The notes below the pieces were generated by a model, which searched no databases, had not been told where the DNA came from, and was given only the letters and a program-made list of their open reading frames with translations. A program made the translations under genes and the position numbers. 34,832 bases of DNA from Acidobacteriota bacterium (lineage in GTDB: Bacteria > Acidobacteriota > Thermoanaerobaculia > Multivoradales > Multivoraceae), in the NCBI GenBank assembly GCA_026707325.1, contig JAPOXA010000058.1:1-34832 (forward strand), written 5' to 3'. Each line of letters begins with the position of its first letter. Position 1 is the stretch's first letter. Of this stretch, positions 14,896 through 21,351 are shown piece by piece.

Positions 14896-16182
14896 TCAGG
14901 CGGCTTGGCGGAGCTCGATGGCGCTACGGCGAAGCGCGCGGACTCGTTCAGCCAGCCTGCCGATCCCGGCCTTCAGGTCTTCGATGCTGCCTGACAGGTC
15001 GAGCGTGGCGATTTCGAGTTGCTTCCCGGCGTGGCGAACGTGGTGAATGACGTCCTCAGCTTCGCCTTGGGCGTAGATCAGCAGGCCGCCGGGAAGGTCG
15101 AGGGCGGTGGTGTAGGCAAGGAGCTGGTAGATGTCGGCGTTGGGGACCTGCTCGTTTTGGACCCGCTTGTACTTTGCGTCGCCGACGAAGGTACAGGTCC
15201 GCCTGTCCGGTCCTTCCCACCAGGAGAGGTCGGGCTTCAGGGCGATGGTGTCGACGGCGTCCAGGCGGTTGGGCCGCTTGCCGTGGCGCTTGGCAAGGAA
15301 GATCCCACGACGGGGCAACTTCCCGTCGGGTGGGAACGTCCATTCGGTGAGCCCTAGCTCCTCGCGTAGCGCCCGCGTCACGAACTCCTGGAACACCACG
15401 TTCATGTCCATCAGGAAGCCGTTCGCCCGCACGCGGCCGCGCCCGGTCTCGATGGACGTGTGGCGGAGGATCAGCCGCGCCAGGGTGATCACCTCCCGGT
15501 AGTACTCGTTCAGGCGGTCGAATCGCACGTCGGGCACGGCGTTTGGCGGGAACTCCACGAGCTTCACGTTGTCGAGGGTGGCGCGGATGAAGCCGAGGTC
15601 GCGACGGGACCGCGGCGAGCGAAGCTGGAGGCGACTCAGCCGATGTGCTGCCGCCTTCACCAGCCGGTTCGGCAGGAGGTCGTCCGTGAAATCGTCGTAG
15701 CGGACCTCGACGGGGATGGGGACGCCGAAGCGCCGCCGGATCTGCTCGTCGACGCGGATGCGTCCGCGAACGGTCGTGAGCGCCTCCTCCTCGGTGCGGT
15801 AGCCGTGGAGAAGCCCGCGGGCGAAGGCGCGCCGGGCGGCGAGAGCAAGCGCCGGGACCAGGGCCTCGACCAGCGTCGGCTCGCCCTTGAAGCCGAAGGA
15901 CTCGGGCCGGAAGGCGACGGTCTTCGGGCTGCCCAGCGCCCACGATGCGAGATGGAGCACCCTGCCGATGGGCAGCTTGGGGTGGATCGCGACCGACAGC
16001 CCGCCCAAGTCGAGCGCACCGACCGTGGAACCCGGTTTGAGGATGTACCCGCCGTCTGGACCGCCGGCCGGTTCGATCGTCAGCTTGAGTTCGTCGCGGA
16101 GCCCGACGAGTTCCGCCAGTTCGCCGGCTGAGAGGGGGATGGGGCGGCTGGATTCCCATTCCGTGAGGTTGACCGTTCGCAT
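14896..16182 (-). CDS. mcrC: McrC-family nuclease subunit of a modification-dependent restriction system
   Basis: A 428-residue McrC-like protein. The N-terminal half (about 1-140) is the McrB-interacting region, with VAIHPKLPIGRVLHLASWALG and LLHGYRTEEEALTTVRGRI. The C-terminal half carries a PD-(D/E)xK nuclease: KPDLSWW (Pro317-Asp318) and TFVGDAKYKR (Asp335-x-Lys337), preceded by NVVFQEFV. In known McrBC, McrC both stimulates the McrB GTPase and cuts the DNA. It is the last gene of the CBS-HEPN/mcrB/mcrC operon and starts 212 bp after mcrB, an unusually large gap filled with hairpins. Catalytic residues are intact, so it should be active. Confidence 0.9.
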   Translation of the reverse strand: MRTVNLTEWESSRPIPLSAGELAELVGLRDELKLTIEPAGGPDGGYILKPGSTVGALDLGGLSVAIHPKLPIGRVLHLASWALGSPKTVAFRPESFGFKGEPTLVEALVPALALAARRAFARGLLHGYRTEEEALTTVRGRIRVDEQIRRRFGVPIPVEVRYDDFTDDLLPNRLVKAAAHRLSRLQLRSPRSRRDLGFIRATLDNVKLVEFPPNAVPDVRFDRLNEYYREVITLARLILRHTSIETGRGRVRANGFLMDMNVVFQEFVTRALREELGLTEWTFPPDGKLPRRGIFLAKRHGKRPNRLDAVDTIALKPDLSWWEGPDRRTCTFVGDAKYKRVQNEQVPNADIYQLLAYTTALDLPGGLLIYAQGEAEDVIHHVRHAGKQLEIATLDLSGSIEDLKAGIGRLAERVRALRRSAIELRQAA

Positions 16183-16394
16183 GCGGTCAGCGCGTCCTTC
16201 TGGCGGCCTCCGGCGCGTGCCGGCCGAAGGCCGGAAGGCCTCGTGCGCCGGAGCGGCACTGGCCGCCCGCCAACGGAGCCGCTTCGCGGCGGGAACTCCT
16301 GGCCGCCTTCGGCGGCGGCGGGTCAGAAGACCCGCGCACCGACAGGGCGGCCAGTTCCCTTGGCGACAGTGCAGCCTGACGGCTGCGGACGCTG
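16183..16394. repeat. Cluster of nested GC-rich inverted repeats between mcrB and mcrC
   Basis: This 212-bp gap contains no gene but at least four hairpin units. Unit A (16202-16267) nests three stems: 16202-16208 with 16261-16267, 16209-16216 with 16245-16252, and 16221-16225 with 16229-16233. Unit B is 16278-16290. Unit C pairs 16292-16297 with 16353-16358 and 16301-16307 with 16346-16352. It encloses two smaller stems, 16302-16316 (which competes with one outer arm) and 16319-16334. Unit D (16371-16386) lies just after the mcrB stop. The motif GGCCGCC or its complement recurs four times. This resembles REP/BIME-type repeats and could set the mcrB:mcrC expression ratio or stabilise the mRNA. 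Confidence 0.7.
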
Positions 16395-18140
16395 CTAGGT
16401 GTCCGCATCGCCTTCGTCGCTTTGGTCTGAGCCATGCTCCATCGCGTCGTCGCCGTCAGCCTCGCGGTTGCCGGCACTCCGTTTCAGGCGTCGCCCGGAG
16501 ACGTCGAGTTCGAAGTCGCGCAGCCGGTCGGGCTCACCGAACAGGCACTCCTCCAGATACGGCAGGACGTTGTGATTCCAGATGAGCCTGACCGTCGCCT
16601 CGTTCAGGCCTTCCCGCATGAAGTAGCTGGGGCCGACGGCGGCGGTCCGGACGTCGAGCCGCCGGTTCGCTTCCTCGACGACATCGGCGATCCAGGTCAT
16701 GCCGGGATCGTGCCGGTCCAGCCAACGGCGCAGCAGCCCCTGGATGGGCGGCCTGTCGGGGTGGAACTCGACGAAGTGGAATCGCCGTCGGAGTGCTAGG
16801 TCGACCAAGGCGATCGAGCGGTCGGCCGTGTTCATCGTGCCGATGATGTAGAGATTCTCGGGGAGACTGAGCGGCTTGTGCTTGGCCGAGGCGTACTGGA
16901 GCCTCATGTCTTCGTCGCGGTACTCCAGCAGGAAGTACAGTTCGCCGAACACCTTGGCCAAGTTGCCCCGGTTGATCTCGTCGATGATCAGGAAGTGCGG
17001 GGCGCGCTGCTCGTCCCGGGCGGCCGCTGCTGCCGTGAGTAGCGGGCCGGGGCGCAGTTCGAAGCGGGCCTGGCCCTCGTCGGTCAGAGTCGGCCGGTAG
17101 CCCTGCACGAAGTCCTCGTAGGCGTACGACGGGTGAAACTGCACCAGGGTGACGTGCTTCTCGGACTCGGCGAGGAACCGCGCCAGTTCGCGTGCGGCGT
17201 AGGTCTTGCCCGTGCCCGGCGGCCCCTGGAAGATGACTTGGCGTTTGTCGTCAAGAAGTTCGGCGATCGTGCGGAGATGGGCCTCTTCGTAGAGCAGGTT
17301 GCGCGCGAGTTTCGAGAAATCTGCTGACACGAGCGGCCTACGGGGTCCAGTGTCGCCTTCGGTCTCCGCCGGCTCACTCCCATTCCCTGTCTCATCGACT
17401 TCGGTGGCCTCGGGGTCGGTGGCTACGCTTCGTTGAGCTTGATCGCCGCGGCGGGTCACTGCCTGCACCGCCACATGTGCCTCTTGGAGTGTCAACGGTT
17501 CCTCGCGACTCGCGGGTTTGGCTTCGCCAGCGATCTTCTCAAGGAAGTCCATGGCGTGGCAGTAGAAGGCAGCCTCCGACTTTCGACCCGGTGGCGATAT
17601 CCGAAAACGGGCTGCCCTATACGCGCGCTCCAACTCTGACACTTTCAAGGTCGGGTGGTCAGGTCCGCATGCAGTGAGAAGAACGGAGATCAGCTCGACG
17701 CGGGCCTTGGCGGAGTGCATTTTCTGGTTGTCCGTGAGCTTCGGTATCTCGTTGGCGAAACGAGCGATCCGCCCTTTGGGCGGTTGGTCCTCCTCCCACA
17801 GTCGCTTCAGCTCATCTGCAGCTCGGGGGTCTTGGCGCACCCAATCCCGAAGAAAGGCCTTCAGGTGGTTCGTACGCATCTTCTCCCATGCATCCCATGC
17901 CCGAATCTGGCCCGGTTTCGCCGAGGCTTCATCCATCGGATAAGGCCTTGCGTTTTCGCAGTCGGCGTCGATCGCCCGCTCAAGCGGCTCGCGCCAGTCT
18001 CTGCCGGCCAGTAGTGCATCGCGCGCCGCCTCGAAGAGCTGTCCCGTCGCGCGAGCGGACGCCACGGCTTGGTCGCAATCGTCGCTCTCGACGCAGCGAC
18101 GGACCTTGCCGATGTAGTCGGTCCAGACGGCTGGGCTCAT
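16395..18140 (-). CDS. mcrB: McrB-family AAA+ GTPase/ATPase with a non-standard N-terminal domain
   Basis: A 581-residue protein. The C-terminal half (about 275-560) is the McrB AAA+ motor. Walker A is GPPGTGKT (306-313) and FHPSYAYEDFVQGYRP follows. Walker B is FLIIDEINRGN (383-393). GTMNTADRS (434-442) is the McrB-specific loop, and the RRRF arginine finger is at 451-454. The first 270 residues should bind DNA or another signal. They are helical-looking, with a charged linker at about 230-265, and I do not recognise them as the E. coli McrB N-terminal domain or another named reader domain. The start overlaps the CBS-HEPN stop by 4 bp (ATGA), so the two are coupled. Target specificity is therefore open. 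Confidence 0.9.
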   Translation of the reverse strand: MSPAVWTDYIGKVRRCVESDDCDQAVASARATGQLFEAARDALLAGRDWREPLERAIDADCENARPYPMDEASAKPGQIRAWDAWEKMRTNHLKAFLRDWVRQDPRAADELKRLWEEDQPPKGRIARFANEIPKLTDNQKMHSAKARVELISVLLTACGPDHPTLKVSELERAYRAARFRISPPGRKSEAAFYCHAMDFLEKIAGEAKPASREEPLTLQEAHVAVQAVTRRGDQAQRSVATDPEATEVDETGNGSEPAETEGDTGPRRPLVSADFSKLARNLLYEEAHLRTIAELLDDKRQVIFQGPPGTGKTYAARELARFLAESEKHVTLVQFHPSYAYEDFVQGYRPTLTDEGQARFELRPGPLLTAAAAARDEQRAPHFLIIDEINRGNLAKVFGELYFLLEYRDEDMRLQYASAKHKPLSLPENLYIIGTMNTADRSIALVDLALRRRFHFVEFHPDRPPIQGLLRRWLDRHDPGMTWIADVVEEANRRLDVRTAAVGPSYFMREGLNEATVRLIWNHNVLPYLEECLFGEPDRLRDFELDVSGRRLKRSAGNREADGDDAMEHGSDQSDEGDADT

Positions 18141-19168
18141 GACGGGCCGTGTTCAACAACGCCCATTCGGGCCAGATGCCGGAGGAACGCGACGAGCCCC
18201 TGCAGCACCTGCAGGTTCTCGGGCGCCAAGCCGTCGGGGCGGAAATGCACCACGTCGTTTCGGATGTTCCGGACCTCTTCGAGCCTCCGTGTGAACTCAC
18301 CACGGCTGAACTGGAGGTGCAGTTTCTCCCAATGCTCCGGGTTCTGGAGGAGCCGGCAGTAGCCGCCGAGCGTGAGGTCGGCGGTTCCGGAGGCAATGAG
18401 ACCCTCTGGAAGCGCCGCCTGAAGTTCTTCTCGCGTGAACCGCCCGTGGGCGAGAATGTGCAGGTACCTCTCGATCTCTCCGATCAAGAGGAAGGGGCTG
18501 GCAAGCTCCAGGAACTCCCGGCTCAGATCGCTCGTTGTCACGATGCCGACAATCTCGCCGTCGGCACGGACCAGCGTGTAGCCGTGGGTCGCGATGTCCG
18601 CGACCGCGTCCAGAAGGGGTGAGCGCAGCCGCACTTCCTTGGCTTCGGGGTTCACGCAGTGCCTGACCAGGCTGCATGTGACACCGGAGGACAGCCGTGA
18701 CCCGATCGATTTCCAACTGATCATGCCCTGGATCTTCCGGCGGTCCTTCGTGACCGGGAGTTGGGAGTAGTCGTTGAGCAGCATCAGGGTCGTAGCCGCG
18801 TCGAGCGGACTGTCGGGATCGACGACGGTCGGCGCACGGTGGGCTGCGGCAAGGGCGTCGATGCGGACAGTGGGATCCTCCACCGCTACTTCGGTCGAAA
18901 TCGAGCCGTTCGCGCTTTCCCGGTCGAGTTCGACCGAGATTTCGCCATCGATCCAGGTGTTCTCGAAGTCCGGGAGGGTGCGCAGCCCGTGCTTCTCCAG
19001 GGCGTTGCGGATCTCGGAAACCACTCCGCTGCCCCGGCGGGCGTAGCCGGAGAGGCGGAGCAGGTCGCGGACGGTCAACCGTTGCGGACTCGGCGCGGCG
19101 CCCCCTTTGATCGCGTCACGCGCCTCTTTCGCGACGTTCTCCAGGTACGCCTGGGCCTCGGCTTTCAT
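18137..19168 (-). CDS. CBS-domain protein with C-terminal HEPN-like RNase motif, McrBC-associated
   Basis: A 343-residue protein, first in the operon with mcrB and mcrC. The N-terminal part (about 30-85, LTVRDLLRLSGYARRGSGVV onward) is a small conserved-looking module. Two CBS repeats follow: about 114-156 (TVVDPDSPLDAATTLMLLND) and 179-219 (LLDAVADIATHGYTLVRADG). Such pairs usually bind AMP, ATP or S-adenosylmethionine. The helical C-terminus (about 225-335) contains VRNIRNDVVHF. Its R303-N-x3-H308 is the RNxxxH catalytic motif of HEPN ribonucleases. The start at ATG 19166-19168 has a good Shine-Dalgarno (AGGAGAG). I read it as a nucleotide- or SAM-sensing regulator or effector of the restriction operon; RNase activity is inference. 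Confidence 0.75.
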   Translation of the reverse strand: MKAEAQAYLENVAKEARDAIKGGAAPSPQRLTVRDLLRLSGYARRGSGVVSEIRNALEKHGLRTLPDFENTWIDGEISVELDRESANGSISTEVAVEDPTVRIDALAAAHRAPTVVDPDSPLDAATTLMLLNDYSQLPVTKDRRKIQGMISWKSIGSRLSSGVTCSLVRHCVNPEAKEVRLRSPLLDAVADIATHGYTLVRADGEIVGIVTTSDLSREFLELASPFLLIGEIERYLHILAHGRFTREELQAALPEGLIASGTADLTLGGYCRLLQNPEHWEKLHLQFSRGEFTRRLEEVRNIRNDVVHFRPDGLAPENLQVLQGLVAFLRHLARMGVVEHGPS

Positions 19169-19411
19169 GGGACTCTCCTGTCGGTTGCGTTCCTGGCGTG
19201 TTTCGGGACGCGGAGCGCGGCAGTGTAGCTCAAGATTCCAAGCCCTGAGGCGACCCAGCGCCCGGCTTCGGCTCGGCGCCTGGAACCGAACGATCTCCCG
19301 GAACTGCGCGCCATGACTTGCCTTCGCAACGACCTGCCACCGAGCGGCCACCGGGCGCCGCAGTGCCGGGCCACCGGGTTCGCCTTAGGTATTAGGTAGG
19401 CTCCGAAGGCC
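19169..19411. promoter_or_regulatory. Divergent regulatory gap upstream of the CBS-HEPN/mcrBC operon
   Basis: This 243-bp non-coding gap should hold the promoter for the leftward defence operon and possibly for the rightward small membrane ORF. On the minus strand TACACT at 19222-19227 could be a -10, about 54 bp before the CBS-HEPN ATG, but no fitting -35 is seen. GC-rich short repeats (CGGCCACCGGGCGCC-like, 19345-19375) are present. No clear operator was identified. Confidence 0.3.
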
Positions 19412-19555
19412 ATGTTAGAGGCTGTCGTCGGCTTGCTCGTCCTGGTCGTCCTGCTCGGCGGGGTTTCGTGGGTGGTTGGCTCTTTCGTCGCCCGGTTCCT
19501 CATTCGCGCCACCGCTGACTTCCTCGACGCCGTCGAGTCGGAGCGCCGCCGCTGA
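19412..19555 (+). CDS. Small single-pass membrane protein, function unknown
   Basis: A 47-codon ORF encoding MLEAVVGLLVLVVLLGGVSW, then VVGSFVARFLIRATADFLDAVESERRR. One strong transmembrane helix (about residues 4-25) is followed by an amphipathic, charged tail. That is a credible layout for a real small inner-membrane protein rather than a random ORF. The Shine-Dalgarno is weak (GAAGGC, 2-3 bp before the ATG). It lies between the divergent CBS-HEPN operon and the methyltransferase gene, 128 bp before the latter. I recognise no family. A chance ORF cannot be excluded. Confidence 0.4.
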   Translation: MLEAVVGLLVLVVLLGGVSWVVGSFVARFLIRATADFLDAVESERRR

Positions 19556-19683
19556 TTGTTCCGCTGCGGAGTCGAATCAGGCCGAGCCAACCGCTCGGAC
19601 ACGCTCAAGTCGGAGCTGCTCGGCTGTGCACGAGACCGTCTGACTGGCCGTCCCGCTGCCGCGGCGGTGGTACTGTCGCCGGC

Positions 19684-20691
19684 ATGGGTTCGGCATCGGC
19701 AGAGGCAGCCAGAGGCAGTGCCGATCCGCTGGCCGCACTGGTGCCGAAGCGCTGGCAATCCTTCGCGAATCCGCGCCGGGATCTGCCGAAACTCGCCAGA
19801 GATCCGAGCGCCACGACACGGATCGAGGCGCTGCTCGCCGAGGTGCCCTCGCGTCATGAGCTCTTCCTCGGCGACTCCCGCACCAGGCCCACGCTGGCGC
19901 CGGAGTCCATCCACCTGGTGGTGACGTCGCCGCCGTACTGGACTCTCAAGGAGTACCCGGTGGCCGACGGCCAGTTGGGCTGGGTCAAGGACTACGAGGA
20001 CTTTCTGGACCAACTCGACCTGGTCTGGAAACGCTGCTACGACGCTCTGGTCCCCGGCGGAAGACTGGTCTGCGTTGTGGGCGATGTGTGCCTCTCGCGG
20101 CGGCTGCACGGTCGGCACGCGGTCGTGCCGTTGCATGCTTCCATCCAGGAGCGATGCCGGCGCCTGGGCTTCGACAACCTGGCGCCGATCATCTGGCACA
20201 AGATCGCCAACGCGGCCTACGAAGTATCCGGCGGCAAGGGTGCCTTCCTGGGCAAGCCCTACGAACCGAACGCGGTGATCAAGAACGACATCGAGTTCAT
20301 CCTGATGCAGCGGAAACCAGGAGGATACCGGCGGCCCACGCCGGCCGCCAAGCTGCTCAGCCTGATCCCGGCCGAACTCCATCACAAGTGGTTCCGACAG
20401 GTGTGGGAGGGAGTCGGAGGAGCCTCGACGCGGCATCATCCAGCCCCCTACCCGCTGGAGATTGCCGAGCGGCTGATCCGCATGTTCAGTTTCGCCGGCG
20501 ACACGGTATTCGATCCCTTCATGGGCACGGCCACGACCCAGGCGGCGGCCGCGAAATGGGGCCGGAACAGCGTCGGCGTCGAGGTCGAGCCCGAGTACTT
20601 CGAGGCGTGCGTGTCACGCATGTCGCAGGAGGCTGCCCACATGTTCAGCCACGTCGAAGTCGTGCCGCGCCCCGACGCCGGCGTTCGATGA
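19684..20691 (+). CDS. DNA methyltransferase (amino-methylating, beta-type motif order)
   Basis: A 335-residue S-adenosylmethionine-dependent DNA methyltransferase. The catalytic motif IV comes first (VVTSPPYWTLKEY, TSPPYW at 81-86). The SAM-binding motif I-like block comes last (VFDPFMGTATTQAAA, FDPFMGTATT at 276-285), followed by NSVGVEVEPEYFE. That order marks the beta class, which makes N4-methylcytosine or N6-methyladenine. SPPY followed by Trp is often, not always, N4-cytosine. HHPAPYPLEIAERLI (251-265) is also typical. The gene is intact. A broken endonuclease ORF follows 25 bp downstream, as in a type II restriction-modification pair. The recognition site is unknown. Confidence 0.9.
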   Translation: MGSASAEAARGSADPLAALVPKRWQSFANPRRDLPKLARDPSATTRIEALLAEVPSRHELFLGDSRTRPTLAPESIHLVVTSPPYWTLKEYPVADGQLGWVKDYEDFLDQLDLVWKRCYDALVPGGRLVCVVGDVCLSRRLHGRHAVVPLHASIQERCRRLGFDNLAPIIWHKIANAAYEVSGGKGAFLGKPYEPNAVIKNDIEFILMQRKPGGYRRPTPAAKLLSLIPAELHHKWFRQVWEGVGGASTRHHPAPYPLEIAERLIRMFSFAGDTVFDPFMGTATTQAAAAKWGRNSVGVEVEPEYFEACVSRMSQEAAHMFSHVEVVPRPDAGVR

Positions 20692-20716
20692 ACCCGGAGC
20701 GATCGGGTCGAAGCCC

Positions 20717-21302
20717 TTGACCGTCACGCTTCAGGAGGCGATAGAGCATCTCTATCGCGTCGCGGTCGTCGAACAGAAGACGACCTCTCCCGCCAGGCTT
20801 GCCGGCCTCGCCGACTGGAGAAACGCGGCGTGGCCGGCGTCGGCGCCGAAGTTGCGGTTCGCGGTTTCGGTCGGGTCAAGCAGTGGGACGTCGCCTGGGA
20901 ACACGCTGGCAAGGCGCGGCTGGGCATCTCCCTCAAGTCGCTGCTCAAGAACATCCCGGGCACGGTTCCGAACCGCATCGACGACCTGATCGGCGAGGTG
21001 GCCAATGCGCAGCTTCACTCCCCTGAGATCGTCATCGGCTACATCATGGTCTTCGACCGCAGCCAGGACTCCTGGTCGAAGAAGCACGACTCGACGCGGC
21101 TGGACTTGCTGCGGTCGCGTCTGGAGCAACTGTCCCGCCGGTCGCCGCCGGCCTGGGCCACCGGCACGTTCAGGGCCACGTCCTCGCCGAGGTTGACTTC
21201 ACGGACGGCCCGGCGCTCCGGTCGGATCCGTCGGACTTCGACGGGTTCTTCGATCGTCTGGTGGAGCACGTGAAGTTCCGGAATCCGGAAGCCGTCGGCT
21301 GA
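20717..21302 (+). pseudogene. Type II restriction endonuclease, PD-(D/E)xK-like, broken by two frameshifts
   Basis: Three consecutive frames join into one protein-like reading of about 195 residues. Segment 1 (TTG 20717 to about 20815) reads VTLQEAIEHLYRVAVVEQKT. Segment 2 (about 20818-21140) contains VAGVGAEVAVRGFGRVKQWD, then RLGISLKSLLKNIPG and RIDDLIGEVANAQ. Segment 3 (about 21141-21302) reads VAAGLGHRHVQGHVLAEVDF and ends FDRLVEHVKFRNPEAVG. QWDVAW followed by GISLKS looks like a PD-(D/E)xK core with Ser in place of Asp/Glu. Each junction is a -1 shift, as from single-base deletions, at about 20810-20822 and 21130-21145. It directly follows the methyltransferase. Either the gene is dead or the assembly carries two indel errors. 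Confidence 0.7.
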
Positions 21303-21351
21303 TCCTGGAGCCTCGGCCCGGTTCAGGCGGGTGTGACCGGCGCCGCCGCCC

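Noticed and set aside
20717..21302. Programmed ribosomal frameshifting in the restriction endonuclease
   Set aside because: No slippery heptamer or downstream pseudoknot is visible at either junction, and two separate shifts would be needed. Mutation or sequencing error is simpler.
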